Under the pieces are notes generated by a model. The model saw only the letters and a program-made list of their open reading frames with translations. It had not been told where the DNA came from and searched no databases. Source: Alphaproteobacteria bacterium RIFCSPHIGHO2_01_FULL_41_14 (GTDB taxonomy: Bacteria > Pseudomonadota > Alphaproteobacteria > UBA7879 > UBA5542). Taken from it: a stretch of DNA of 34,492 bases. Of this stretch, positions 1 to 8,023 are shown piece after piece. A program made the translations under genes and the position numbers. Each line of letters begins with the position of its first letter. The stretch's first letter is position 1. Where the stretch lies: assembly GCA_001767855.1 (NCBI GenBank), contig MEMF01000002.1, positions 335,001 to 369,492 of the forward strand. The letters run 5' to 3'.

Positions 1-1
1 G

Positions 2-121
2 ATAAAGAAAGGGAAAGGGAAAAGTGCGTTTTTCCTTGCACAGCTGCCATATTTATTTTACGATGAGCCCATGATTATCGTTTCTGCCTTACAAACGGGA
101 TTACCTGTTATCACAGCCTAG
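2..121 (+). CDS. C-terminal fragment of an unidentified protein (cut by window edge)
   Basis: An open frame of 39 codons runs from the window edge to a TAG stop at 119-121. It ends in DEPMIIVSALQTGLPVITA. The last residues faintly recall the E-P...EALAxGxPVI segment of GT-B glycosyltransferases, but in those enzymes the motif is normally followed by about 70-120 further residues, so if the resemblance is real the protein would be truncated. It may also be an unrelated protein. No start codon is in the window and the frame is short, so it could be spurious. An inverted repeat follows directly. Confidence 0.35.
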   Translation: MKKGKGKSAFFLAQLPYLFYDEPMIIVSALQTGLPVITA

Positions 122-124
122 CTT

Positions 125-148
125 CGGCATACATTTTTTTGTATGCCG
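125..148. other. Perfect 8-bp hairpin with T-rich loop
   Basis: CGGCATAC (125-132) and GTATGCCG (141-148) are perfect inverted repeats around the loop ATTTTTTT. It sits just after the TAG that closes the upstream frame. The T run is in the loop and no T tract follows the stem, so it is not a textbook intrinsic terminator. It may still act as an end-of-transcript structure or lie in the leader of the next gene. It also makes a translation start at 143, inside the right arm, unlikely. Confidence 0.4.
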
Positions 149-214
149 CGCAACTCACCTTATGTTTTCCATAGCGCGGTTTTTACCCATTATTATTTAT
201 TAAGGAACAGCTCT

Positions 215-1777
215 ATGATTCGTATTGAAAAAATCTCTAAAAAATATGCCGACCAACAAGTGCTTTCACATGTTACGTATCACTTTCCCGAAAAAGAACG
301 GATTGCCCTGATTGGGGCCAACGGGCAAGGCAAAACGACGCTTTTAAATATTTTAACCGCCCTTGACGAGGCGGACGAGGGGCAAGTCATTACCCCTAAA
401 AACTTTCGACTGACCTTTTTGCCCCAATCTTATAATGAACACCCCAAGAGTACCTTATTAGAAGAGTGTTTATCGGGGCACAAAGACTTATATGCCTATC
501 GGGAGAAGATGGAAGAGTGCTTGACAGAGATGGGTGCCCATTATTCGGAAGAAACCTTTGACGCCTATGAGAAAACTTTGGCTCTGTACGAAGTCAATGG
601 CGGCTACCAGATCGAAGGGCGGGCTGAAAAGATCCTCATTGGGCTGGGGTTTAAGGAAGGCGGATTCAAGCAAAATCCCCAAGAATTATCAGGGGGGTGG
701 CGCATGCGTCTGGAGCTCGCGAAGATCCTGATCTCTGACCCTGATCTCATTATTTTAGATGAGCCAACCAACCATCTGGATTTGCCCAGCATTGAATGGC
801 TTGAAAATTATTTGATGAGCTTTAAGGGAACCTTGTTATTTGTTTCCCACGACCGCGTGTTTTTGAATAGCCTCTCCACCATTACGGTGCATTTGCACAA
901 AGGAAAACTGCGTGAATACAAGGGGAACTTTGATTCTTTTTTAAAGCAACGTGAGTTGCTCAAAGCAGGACAAGAATCCTCCATTAAGAAACTCGAGACC
1001 CAAAAACAACACATGCAAAAGTTTGTGGACCGATTTCGGGCCAAATCGTCCAAGGCAGCGCAAGCCCAGAGTCGTATCAAAATGATTCAGCGTATTGATG
1101 CCTCCTTAGAGACTATTTCTGTGGAAGAGGAAGCACGGTCCTTTCATTTGCCTAAGCTGGCCTATCCCAAAGGTGGAAAAGAAATTTTAAAGATGGAAGG
1201 GGTGACCATAGGGTATACCCAGCCTCTTTTGTCGAATGTCTTTTTACACCTGATGCGGGGTCAGAAAATTGGCTTGATTGGGGCAAATGGGATCGGAAAA
1301 AGCACGCTTCTTAAAACAATTTCTGGAATGATTCCTGCCTTAAAAGGACAGGTCACTCTGGGTACAGAAGTAAAAATAGAATTCTATACGCAAGAAGCAG
1401 CAGAACAAATTAAATCTCAAGAAACGGTTCTAGCCACCTTGCGTGCAGAGAATCCTGCCTTAACAGAACAAGAGTTGCGAGCCCTCCTGGGAGCCTTTTT
1501 GTTCAAAGGCAATGATCTTTCAAAAAAAACAAAAGTTCTTTCAGGAGGAGAACGCGCCCGTCTTGTGTTTGCGTGCATTTTTGGGCGACTGCCGAATTTC
1601 ATTCTGATGGACGAGCCCACCAATCACCTTGATATGCTCAGCAAAGATGTGCTGGCCGAGATGTTGCGCCAGTATTCAGGAACGGTTTTATTTGTGTCGC
1701 ATGATCGTGATTTTGTGGAACATGTGGCAGATGATGTACTGGAGATAGAAGACGGGCGCCTCAGGCGCCCCGTATAA
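215..1777 (+). CDS. ABC-F family ATPase (ribosome-associated type)
   Basis: A 520-residue soluble protein with two ABC ATPase domains and no membrane segment, the hallmark of the ABC-F family. Those proteins bind the ribosomal E site and modulate translation or give antibiotic protection. Domain 1 has Walker A GANGQGKTT (about 34-42), signature LSGGWRMR (about 158-165) and Walker B LIILDEPTNHLD. A charged linker of roughly 70 residues follows. Domain 2 has GANGIGKST, LSGGERAR and ILMDEPTNHLD. Both catalytic Glu residues are present. I place the start at ATG 215, not the in-frame ATG at 143, because AAGGA (202-206) lies 8 bases upstream and MIRIEKISKKY is a normal ABC-F N-terminus; the extra 24 residues would begin inside a hairpin. 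The subfamily (YbiT-, Uup- or YheS-like) cannot be fixed by eye; the length is closest to YbiT. It appears to be a single-gene unit with a hairpin downstream. Confidence 0.93.
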   Translation: MIRIEKISKKYADQQVLSHVTYHFPEKERIALIGANGQGKTTLLNILTALDEADEGQVITPKNFRLTFLPQSYNEHPKSTLLEECLSGHKDLYAYREKMEECLTEMGAHYSEETFDAYEKTLALYEVNGGYQIEGRAEKILIGLGFKEGGFKQNPQELSGGWRMRLELAKILISDPDLIILDEPTNHLDLPSIEWLENYLMSFKGTLLFVSHDRVFLNSLSTITVHLHKGKLREYKGNFDSFLKQRELLKAGQESSIKKLETQKQHMQKFVDRFRAKSSKAAQAQSRIKMIQRIDASLETISVEEEARSFHLPKLAYPKGGKEILKMEGVTIGYTQPLLSNVFLHLMRGQKIGLIGANGIGKSTLLKTISGMIPALKGQVTLGTEVKIEFYTQEAAEQIKSQETVLATLRAENPALTEQELRALLGAFLFKGNDLSKKTKVLSGGERARLVFACIFGRLPNFILMDEPTNHLDMLSKDVLAEMLRQYSGTVLFVSHDRDFVEHVADDVLEIEDGRLRRPV

Positions 1778-1800
1778 AGTCGGGTTGGAGAAAAAAATAA

Positions 1801-1826
1801 GGGGTTGAAGTAGCTACTTCAACCCC
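1801..1826 (+). terminator. Perfect 13-bp palindrome after the ABC-F gene
   Basis: GGGGTTGAAGTAG (1801-1813) is followed at once by its reverse complement (1814-1826). Downstream is only an interrupted T-rich stretch (GGATTTTGTTTGAGGTTTTT). On the opposite strand the stem is followed by TTATTTTTTTC, a better T tract. It could therefore work in either direction. It begins 23 bases after the ABC-F stop codon, which fits an intrinsic terminator. A shorter GC-rich hairpin (GGGCGCC/GGCGCCC, 1754-1770) lies inside the last codons of that gene. Confidence 0.55.
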
Positions 1827-1953
1827 AAAAGGATTTTGTTTGAGGTTTTTATTTATTTAGCCGACGATCAGATGAAAAATTATATCACTTTCAACTTGTG
1901 TACTAAAAAAACATAGGATAGTTTGGACTCTAAGTTTAATTAAAGAGGAAAAT

Positions 1954-2550
1954 ATGAAAAAAATCATGATAACTACATCCCTAAGTTTTATAATTGTTTC
2001 CTCTGCCATGGCTGCAGGTTTTGACATGCAGGAAGAAACCCTGCCGGTTAGGTCTCACTTGAAAGGCCAGGTTACTCTTACCTTTAAAGAGGGGGAGTTT
2101 ATAGTATATACCAACGGTGCCCCTCACAAGATTGATTGGCAGAGTATCACAGGTATTCCGGAAAACGTTCAAGAAGCACAGCTTAAGGCCTTTTTTTCTA
2201 ATGGAGGCTCCTTGCACCTAAATTCTTTGGGAGATGAGGAGGATTATTCTTTAAAGGCTCATACCCCAGGCTTGGGAGGAGGGTGGTTGGACGGACTATC
2301 GGGTTTTGCATTTAGAAAGGTTATTCTAGGCTTTAGTGAAACAAGCGACAATGATATGTATTTTACAAAAGGGGAAGTTCTTGAAAGACTGAGAGATTCT
2401 TTGTCCGTAATGAACAGTGAAAGAGATAAACAAATCATAAGAACGTGCATAGCGCAAATTAGGGCAGGAAATAAGGAGATCTTAGAAGAGATAAGATATA
2501 ATGTAAATCCAGCTAAAAGAGCTCTACGCTTAAAGCTCGCGCAAAAATAA
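1954..2550 (+). CDS. Secreted protein of unknown function with GLGGG motif
   Basis: A 198-residue protein I do not recognise with certainty. Residues 1-20 form a clear Sec signal peptide (MKKIMITTSLSFIIVSSAMA, cleavage near A20/A21). The mature part has a beta-like stretch (GQVTLTFKEGEFIVYTNGAP, about 38-57), then YSLKAHTPGLGGG (about 98-110) beside a short Gly/hydrophobic segment, and ends in a charged, probably helical tail rich in Lys, Arg and Glu (about 140-198). It has a single Cys, so no intramolecular disulfide. Start: ATG 1954 with AAAGAGGAAAAT just upstream, a good ribosome binding site. It stands alone between two hairpins, so is probably monocistronic, and reaches the periplasm, outer membrane or outside. 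A possible weak promoter is TTGTGT (1896-1901), 17 bp, TAGTTT (1919-1924). Confidence 0.7.
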   Translation: MKKIMITTSLSFIIVSSAMAAGFDMQEETLPVRSHLKGQVTLTFKEGEFIVYTNGAPHKIDWQSITGIPENVQEAQLKAFFSNGGSLHLNSLGDEEDYSLKAHTPGLGGGWLDGLSGFAFRKVILGFSETSDNDMYFTKGEVLERLRDSLSVMNSERDKQIIRTCIAQIRAGNKEILEEIRYNVNPAKRALRLKLAQK

Positions 2551-2582
2551 CGTGCTTAAAAATCCAACAATGAGAGAGGAAT

Positions 2583-2640
2583 AGGGACTATTTAATAGAT
2601 GTTTTTTAAACAGTTATCTGGGATAGTCCCTAGTTTTTTT
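2583..2640 (+). terminator. Terminator-like hairpin after the secreted protein gene
   Basis: AGGGACTAT (2583-2591) pairs with ATAGTCCCT (2623-2631), with a 31-base loop, followed by AGTTTTTTTT. Stem plus T tract fits an intrinsic terminator 32 bases after the stop at 2550. The same arms are also the ends of a short inverted-repeat element (see the repeat entry), so it may be a mobile-element remnant used as a terminator. Confidence 0.55.
2584..2630. repeat. Mini inverted-repeat element, copy 1 (IS/MITE-like)
   Basis: The right end (2612-2630) reads, on the minus strand, GGGACTATCCCAGATAACT. The left end (2584-2591) keeps only GGGACTAT. The same end sequence occurs in both orientations at 2770-2843. 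TA flanks both sides of this copy, as expected for a TA target duplication, which would be typical of IS630/mariner-type transposition; two bases can match by chance. No transposase is encoded. Confidence 0.5.
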
Positions 2641-2769
2641 TAATTTTCCTAAGAAAATGGAAGAACGCAAAAGCTCCTTTCCAAAGAAGCTGTGCTGCAA
2701 GAAAAATACAAAAAATAAAAATGTTTTCCAAAAAGATAAGGTATAGGATAGTTTTTACTAATATTTTTA

Positions 2770-2843
2770 GGAACTGTCTCAGATAACTAATCAAAATCAT
2801 TAAAAACCCATTGTTTTATCTGAATTAGTTATCTGGGAGTCCC
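2770..2843. repeat. Mini inverted-repeat element, copy 2 (IS/MITE-like)
   Basis: The left end GGAACTGTCTCAGATAACT (2770-2788) matches the end of copy 1 at 16 of 19 bases, in opposite orientation. The right end AGTTATCTGGGAGTCCC (2827-2843) is a direct repeat of 2612-2630 with TA deleted. The inner 11 bp (2781-2791 and 2824-2834) are perfectly complementary. The whole is a 74-bp unit with inward-facing ends and a short AT-rich centre, like a MITE or two joined IS ends. The rest of the gene-free stretch 2551-2851 is AT-rich and shows nothing else I can name. Confidence 0.5.
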
Positions 2844-2851
2844 AAAAAGAA

Positions 2852-3607
2852 TTATTTTTTGCGGATCATCTTGTAGAAATCGGTCCATGCGACGGTGAAG
2901 GCTCCGAACAAAAGGATGTTCGCAAAAACCATGAGCAAGGTTCCTGGTAAAGTGAAAGGCCCAAAAATTCCCATCCCGATTTTTATCTGATACATCAAAA
3001 TAGAAAAGAGTCCCATAAGGATGAAAGGCAAGTTTATCAAGAAGGTAAGCGTTAAAACCACCGCTAGGAATTTCCAAGAAAACCCACGGGATTGGCGCCA
3101 AGAATCCATAAACGTGATTTTTTCTCCGAGCGCCGCTGCTGGCAAGATAAAGGAAAACCGGTAAGAGATATAAAAGACCGCTGCCATAGACACGCACGCA
3201 ATCACGCTTCCAAAGATGCTGGAATAGTGTCCAACAAGGGTAGAGATCCCCACGCCGAAGAAGAGAAGAAGAGCGACACCTACCAAAAACACGGTTGATC
3301 TTTGAAGGTATTCTTTATTGGTCTCTTCGAAAGCAAAAATCTTAATCCCTTTTTTGGGAGATTCATAGAAGTTGATCCACTTGGGCACCCAAACGGACGC
3401 TGCCACAAGATTGATGGCCACACTGACAATGGCGACGATGGCTGACACAAACCAATGAGTAGATGTGAGGTAATAAGAGCTTAACGCATAGAAAATACTT
3501 GAAACCAAAAAGGGTACGGCCCAGCATTTCAGAAAAGGAATGATATTTTTAAAAGTAAAAGAGAGAGATCTTTTGACAATTTTTAGAATTGGTTCATTTT
3601 GTTTCAT
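2852..3607 (-). CDS. Multi-pass inner-membrane protein of unknown function
   Basis: A 251-residue hydrophobic protein with about six predicted membrane segments. They lie roughly at residues 25-45, 50-75, 105-125, 130-155, 180-205 and 215-240. It has a short positively charged N-terminus and ends in KMIRKK. Between segments 4 and 5 it carries RFSFILPAAALGEKITFMDSWRQSRG split across a loop. This kind of F-x-LP...A...W..S pattern is seen in membrane proteins of the YciC / glycerophosphodiesterase membrane-domain type; that similarity is from memory and unproven. Start ATG 3607 is supported by AGGGGT upstream and by a possible promoter at 3630-3658. The stop lies just outside mini-element copy 2. 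It is divergent from the zinc-ribbon gene at 3682. Confidence 0.75.
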   Translation of the reverse strand: MKQNEPILKIVKRSLSFTFKNIIPFLKCWAVPFLVSSIFYALSSYYLTSTHWFVSAIVAIVSVAINLVAASVWVPKWINFYESPKKGIKIFAFEETNKEYLQRSTVFLVGVALLLFFGVGISTLVGHYSSIFGSVIACVSMAAVFYISYRFSFILPAAALGEKITFMDSWRQSRGFSWKFLAVVLTLTFLINLPFILMGLFSILMYQIKIGMGIFGPFTLPGTLLMVFANILLFGAFTVAWTDFYKMIRKK

Positions 3608-3629
3608 GGTTTTTACCCCTGTTATTTTA

Positions 3630-3658
3630 ATGCTATCTCGTTTAAAGATGTTTGTAAA
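3630..3658 (-). promoter_or_regulatory. Candidate sigma-70 promoter for the membrane protein gene
   Basis: On the minus strand TTTACA (3658-3653), a 17-bp spacer and TAGCAT (3635-3630). The -10 box ends 22 bases before ATG 3607. Four of six -10 positions match TATAAT. It lies in the divergent gap to the gene at 3682. Confidence 0.4.
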
Positions 3659-3681
3659 TATCTTTTTCTCTGGAGTTCAGG

Positions 3682-4008
3682 ATGACGCTTAAGTTCAAAT
3701 CAGATCAATATCGCAAAACGAGGGGAGGATACTCTCGTTTTTTAAATGTTTTTTGTGAACATTGTGGCGCAAAAATACTTGTTTATCAGAAAGACGGTCC
3801 CGGGCTATTAAAACGGCTTTATTTAGACAGAATCTTTGCGCCGAAAAATTTAGAAAATTTTCAAAAGCTCTCGATAAGTCAACTACCAGATTTGGTTTGC
3901 TCGGAATGTAAAACTGTTCTGGCTGTTCCATACATTTACAGAAAGGAACAGCGCAAGGCATATCGGCTTTTTGTTGGGGCGGTTACTCAAAAGATTACAA
4001 AAATATGA
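3682..4008 (+). CDS. Small zinc-ribbon protein of unknown function
   Basis: A 108-residue basic protein with two CxxC knuckles, C25-E-H-C28 and C73-S-E-C76, the pattern of a four-Cys zinc ribbon. Between them is the conspicuous QKDGPGLLKRLYLDRIF (37-53), which looks like a conserved family motif. There is no signal peptide or membrane segment, so it is cytoplasmic. The ribbon and the excess of Lys/Arg suggest nucleic-acid or protein binding, but no function can be assigned. ATG 3682 is preceded by CTGGAGTTCAGG, a good Shine-Dalgarno. It is transcribed alone, divergent from the membrane protein and facing the tRNA and rpoD on the other strand. Confidence 0.75.
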   Translation: MTLKFKSDQYRKTRGGYSRFLNVFCEHCGAKILVYQKDGPGLLKRLYLDRIFAPKNLENFQKLSISQLPDLVCSECKTVLAVPYIYRKEQRKAYRLFVGAVTQKITKI

Positions 4009-4038
4009 ATGTTTTTGAAATCGGAAGGGGGTGATTGG

Positions 4039-4115
4039 TGGTGGGCCCGGTAGGACTCGAACCTACGACAGCACCGTTATGAGCGGTGAGTTCTAACCAA
4101 CTGAACTACAGGCCC
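4039..4115 (-). tRNA. tRNA with CAU anticodon, probably tRNA-Ile2 (lysidine type)
   Basis: A complete 77-nt cloverleaf with encoded CCA. The acceptor GGGCCTG pairs with CGGGCCC (one G-T pair). D stem GTTC/GAAC, anticodon stem CACCG/CGGTG around loop CTCATAA, and T stem GTAGG/CCTAC around TTCGAGT. CAU can be elongator Met, initiator Met or Ile2. The initiator is excluded because position 1 pairs normally (G1-C72) and the anticodon stem lacks three consecutive G-C pairs. C4-G69 and C5-G68, described as TilS recognition pairs in E. coli tRNA-Ile2, are present, and E. coli elongator Met lacks them, so I prefer Ile2 with elongator Met as the alternative. It lies 59 bases downstream of rpoD in the same direction. 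Confidence 0.93.
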
Positions 4116-4174
4116 CCGTAGAACAACTCTATTTTAGACACTACTCAATTACAAGATCACGTCAAGTAAAAAGC

Positions 4175-6169
4175 TTACTCTTTAGACGGAAGCCCTTCAC
4201 TTTCAAGAAAGCTTTTCAACTTACGAGAGCGGCTCGGGTGCTTTAATTTGCGCAAAGCTTTCGCTTCGATTTGTCGAATACGTTCGCGTGTCACAGAAAA
4301 CTGTTGGCCCACTTCTTCGAGGGTATGGTCTGTATTCATCCCAATGCCAAAGCGCATGCGCAACACACGTTCCTCCCGTGGCGTCAGAGAGGAAAGCACG
4401 CGGGTCGTGGCTTCGCGAAGATTAGACTGAATGGCCGCATCAATGGGGATAATGGAGTTTTTATCCTCGATGAAGTCGCCGAGATGGCTGTCTTCTTCAT
4501 CCCCAATGGGGGTTTCAAGACTAATGGGTTCTTTGGCGATCTTTAAGACTTTCCGAACCTTTTCCAAAGGCATGGCCAGTTTTTCAGAAAGCTCTTCTGG
4601 GGTTGGTTCTTTGCCTGTTTCGTGCAACATTTGCCGAGACGTGCGTACCAGCTTGTTGATGGTTTCGATCATGTGAACGGGGATCCGAATGGTGCGCGCT
4701 TGGTCGGCAATGGAACGTGTAATGGCCTGACGAATCCACCAGGTGGCATACGTGGAAAATTTATAGCCGCGACGATATTCGAATTTGTCCACCGCTTTCA
4801 TCAACCCAATGTTGCCTTCTTGAATAAGGTCTAAGAACTGAAGTCCTCGGTTGGTGTATTTTTTCGCAATGGAAATCACCAGACGGAGGTTTGCCTCAAT
4901 CATTTCTGTCTTCGCGCGACTGGCCTGACGAGCGCCTTTTTGAACACGGCCGACCAAATGCTTAAACTCTAGAAGAGAAAGCTCTAGAATAGAGGGGATT
5001 TCTTGAATGGTGCGGATCAAATCCATCACTTCTTTGTTGGTGGCAAACGTAGACCACTTTTCACTTTTGGTTTTCAGGTTCTCTAGCCAAAGAGCGTCCA
5101 ATTCTTGATCTTTGTAGACCTGCATAAAGGCTTCTCGTTTGAGGCCTGCTTCTTCTGCAAACTTTAAGAGTTTTGTTTCATCAGCCGTCACTGTTTTATT
5201 AAACTCATGCAGCTCGGTGGTAAGCCCTTCGATGCGCGCATTGCTGAGCCGAAGGTCTTGAATGAATCGAACCATTTCTTGTTTGTATTCTTCGTATTCT
5301 TTTTCCAGCTTGGCAGGGACAGCTTCCCTTGTTTTCCGAGCCCGATTCCTCTGGAGACGAATCTTGTGCATCTTCTTATCAAGCTTTTTGATTTGATCAA
5401 AGAGCTCCAAAGCTTTGGGGAGCAAAGCCTCTTCAAGGGCAGCGAGGGAAGAACCACCTTCTTCTTTGGCAGAGTCTTCTTCGACTTCGGTTTCCTCTTC
5501 CTCTTCTTCAATTTCTTCTGTGATCAAAGTTGCGGCAAGAGGGTCACCTTCCTCTTCGAAATTAATGGTTTCTTCGTAAGGGGTATCAAGGGAGATAATT
5601 TCGCGCAGAAGAAGGTTTCCTTCTTTCAAAGCCTCTGCCCATTCTAAAATGGCGGCGACCGTGCGAGGGCTGGCGTAAAGAGAGTTCGCTAAAAGTTCCT
5701 TGCCTCCCTCAATACGTTTGGCAATTTCAATTTCCCCTTCGCGGGAGAGCAGTTCAACGGATCCCATTTCCCTGAGGTACATGCGTACAGGATCATCTGT
5801 GCGTCCTCCCAGGTCACCTGTGACCAAAGCTTCGCTGCTAACGGGAGCATCCAGCTCGTCGACGACTTCCTCTTCTTCCTCTTCAGCCGAATCAGCGTCT
5901 GTGGATCGGTCGTTGTCTTCTGTGGTAATATCGATGCCAATGTCAGCAAAGGTTTCAAGAATGGAATCCATCATCTCTTCGGAGACGTTTTTTTTGCCTT
6001 TTCCAACGATACGGTTAATTTCTTTTTGGGTTACAAATCCACGCTCTTTAGCATCATCGATGAGTTTTTTCAAGTCAGCTGCCATTTTTTCCTTGGAAGA
6101 GGCTAGAAGTTCTTCGTCCTGAAAATCAGTCATTTCTTTGTCCACGATCTCTGTCGTAAATTTGCTCAT
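4175..6169 (-). CDS. rpoD: RNA polymerase primary sigma factor (sigma-70/RpoD)
   Basis: A 664-residue housekeeping sigma factor. It directs RNA polymerase to -10/-35 promoters. Region 1.1 is about residues 30-85 ([20 protein letters not shown]). Region 1.2 is about 124-158 ([17 protein letters not shown]). A long non-conserved region contains an acidic run ([20 protein letters not shown]). Region 2 ([37 protein letters not shown]) and region 3 ([20 protein letters not shown]) follow. Region 4.2 ends it with helix-turn-helix [20 protein letters not shown]. Start: ATG 6169 with AGGTGAGATA immediately upstream. The gene lies 84 bases after dnaG in the conserved macromolecular-synthesis arrangement and is probably co-transcribed with it. 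All functional regions are intact. Confidence 0.98.
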   Translation of the reverse strand: MSKFTTEIVDKEMTDFQDEELLASSKEKMAADLKKLIDDAKERGFVTQKEINRIVGKGKKNVSEEMMDSILETFADIGIDITTEDNDRSTDADSAEEEEEEVVDELDAPVSSEALVTGDLGGRTDDPVRMYLREMGSVELLSREGEIEIAKRIEGGKELLANSLYASPRTVAAILEWAEALKEGNLLLREIISLDTPYEETINFEEEGDPLAATLITEEIEEEEEETEVEEDSAKEEGGSSLAALEEALLPKALELFDQIKKLDKKMHKIRLQRNRARKTREAVPAKLEKEYEEYKQEMVRFIQDLRLSNARIEGLTTELHEFNKTVTADETKLLKFAEEAGLKREAFMQVYKDQELDALWLENLKTKSEKWSTFATNKEVMDLIRTIQEIPSILELSLLEFKHLVGRVQKGARQASRAKTEMIEANLRLVISIAKKYTNRGLQFLDLIQEGNIGLMKAVDKFEYRRGYKFSTYATWWIRQAITRSIADQARTIRIPVHMIETINKLVRTSRQMLHETGKEPTPEELSEKLAMPLEKVRKVLKIAKEPISLETPIGDEEDSHLGDFIEDKNSIIPIDAAIQSNLREATTRVLSSLTPREERVLRMRFGIGMNTDHTLEEVGQQFSVTRERIRQIEAKALRKLKHPSRSRKLKSFLESEGLPSKE

Positions 6170-6253
6170 TATCTCACCTATAATCTACAGTTGTCCCTAT
6201 CAGAGCCCTCCATCATATCATAAACGACATAAGTCGCATCAATAAAATAGAGG

Positions 6254-8023
6254 CTACTCTTCCTTCTGCTCATCGCTTAAGACAAAGCTTTCTTTCAGCC
6301 GTTTGTAACGTTGCCATTCTTCCGAAGAAAGAGTTGTACGCAATCGTTCTTTGGCATGCTCGAGCTCTTCTTTCTCCCCTAGTTTTTGCCCATATAATTG
6401 GTGCACTTGGTTCCAGCTTTCCAAAATGAGATCTAGAGTTGAAAGCCTAAGAAAAGGAGCATGGATAAAAAGATCTGTCGCCAAGATGGTTTGCAGCGTC
6501 TTTTCGTATCCATAGTTTATCAGATAAGAGGTCAAAGTCTCTTTTTCAAGAGTATTATTTTCAGAAAAGTAATTTATTATTTTTTTTTGTATGTCTGCGT
6601 GGGCAGGGGTTTGAAACTGCAGTAAGGTAAACTCTTCGTGAATGTGCTCTTCCAAAGCCGGATTCAGCAAAATACTGGCCAGTAAAATACGCTCTTGTAT
6701 CAAAATAACGTCAATTTTTTTAGGAGAAAGGGGTTTAGACTTAGAAAAGGTTCTTTTGGAGGGTGCGTTCCAGAGAAAGAGACGATTCTTAAATTCTTGT
6801 TTGTAATAATTTTTAACAGCTGGATCTTGAATTTGGAGACAAAAATCTTCCAATGTTTTTTCAAGCAGCGCTTTTTCTTCAGGTGTTTTCCGCAGATAGT
6901 GGCGGATTTCTGTTTCCCATAAGAGATTAACGAGGGGTTGAGCTTGTTGAAAAAGCGCGTACCATCGGGCGAGGCCTTCTTTTTGGATGAAGGTGTCGGG
7001 ATCTTCGAAGGCGGGCAAGGTGAGGAAAGACAGCGACCTCCCAGGTTTGAGAAAGGGAATGGCGCGTTCTGCTGCCCGTCTCGCCGCCCGTTGGCCTGCC
7101 TCGTCCCCATCAAAACACAGGACAGGTTCGGCACACAGTTTCCACAGCAATTGAATTTGCTCTTCTGTGAGGGCCGTTCCCAAAGGGGCAACCACCCGTT
7201 CATACCCATGTTGAGCAAGACTGATCACATCCATATAGCCTTCCACCACCACCAGAGGGTCTTTTTTTTGGGCAGATTGCTGCGCGTGGGGCCAATTATA
7301 GAGAGTATGCCCCTTGTGGAAAACGGGGGTTTCCGGTGAGTTTAGGTACTTGGGTTCCCCGGGTCCCAAAAGGCGCCCTCCAAAGGCAATGACTTTGCTT
7401 TTGCGATCTAGAATGGGAAACATGATCCGATGTCGGAATTTATCATGCCAACTGCCGTCATCCCATTCACTCAGCAGTCCCGCCATTTTAATTTGATCCA
7501 GGGTGTGTCCTTTGGCTAAAAGATGGGTCAACAGACCTTTGTCGCTGGAGGCCGAAACACCCAAGCGAAATTTTTTGAGAGTGGCGGGCACCAGGTTTCT
7601 TTGGCGGAGGAGATAGTTCAGAGCTTCCTTTCCGTCAGGAGAAGCTAATTGATGTTCGAAAAATTGGCAGGCATGTTCTAAAATCTGTTCCAGAGTTTGT
7701 TTGGTTTGATCTTCTTCTGGATGAGAGGGGGCGAGGCGAGGCAGGGTAACCCCAGCCATTTCTGCGGCGTGTTTCACCGCTTCGATAAAGGTGAGATGGT
7801 TCTGGTGAATGAGAAAATCAAACACAGACCCATGCTGACCACATCCAAAACAGTGATAAAACTCTTTCCCATTATTGACGGTGAAAGAAGGAGTTTTTTC
7901 TTGATGGAAAGGACATAGCCCATGGTACTCGTGCCCCTTTTTTCTCAGCTGAACTGTTTTGCCAATGAGTTCTGAAAGGGTAAGTCGTCTTTTAATTTCA
8001 GCTAAAAGAGATTGTGGGTACAT
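6254..8023 (-). CDS. dnaG: DNA primase
   Basis: A 589-residue primase that makes RNA primers for lagging-strand synthesis. The N-terminal CHC2 zinc finger is visible (CPFHQEKTPSF ... YHCFGCGQHG, about 38-66). Next come the RNA-polymerase basic region (AFGGRLLGPGEPKYLNSPET) and the TOPRIM domain (VVVEGYMDVISLAQ, and CFDGDEAGQRAARRA with the metal-binding DGD). The C-terminal part (about 430-589) is the helicase-interaction domain, less conserved. A GTG codon at 8026 is in frame, but I prefer ATG 8023, which overlaps the TGA of yqeY by one base (TGATG) and suggests translational coupling. rpoD follows 84 bases downstream. Confidence 0.97.
   Translation of the reverse strand: MYPQSLLAEIKRRLTLSELIGKTVQLRKKGHEYHGLCPFHQEKTPSFTVNNGKEFYHCFGCGQHGSVFDFLIHQNHLTFIEAVKHAAEMAGVTLPRLAPSHPEEDQTKQTLEQILEHACQFFEHQLASPDGKEALNYLLRQRNLVPATLKKFRLGVSASSDKGLLTHLLAKGHTLDQIKMAGLLSEWDDGSWHDKFRHRIMFPILDRKSKVIAFGGRLLGPGEPKYLNSPETPVFHKGHTLYNWPHAQQSAQKKDPLVVVEGYMDVISLAQHGYERVVAPLGTALTEEQIQLLWKLCAEPVLCFDGDEAGQRAARRAAERAIPFLKPGRSLSFLTLPAFEDPDTFIQKEGLARWYALFQQAQPLVNLLWETEIRHYLRKTPEEKALLEKTLEDFCLQIQDPAVKNYYKQEFKNRLFLWNAPSKRTFSKSKPLSPKKIDVILIQERILLASILLNPALEEHIHEEFTLLQFQTPAHADIQKKIINYFSENNTLEKETLTSYLINYGYEKTLQTILATDLFIHAPFLRLSTLDLILESWNQVHQLYGQKLGEKEELEHAKERLRTTLSSEEWQRYKRLKESFVLSDEQKEE

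Noticed and set aside
143..214. 24-residue N-terminal extension of the ABC-F protein
   Set aside because: It begins inside a hairpin, lacks a ribosome site and is unlike ABC-F N-termini; ATG 215 has AAGGA upstream.
5440..5520. Simple-sequence or repeat array in rpoD (many CTTCTTC units)
   Set aside because: It is the coding of the acidic Glu run in the non-conserved region of sigma-70, common in this family.
5207..5647. 146-codon plus-strand frame inside rpoD
   Set aside because: It is the Phe-rich antisense of the Glu/Lys-rich coil of RpoD, with no ribosome site and no family.
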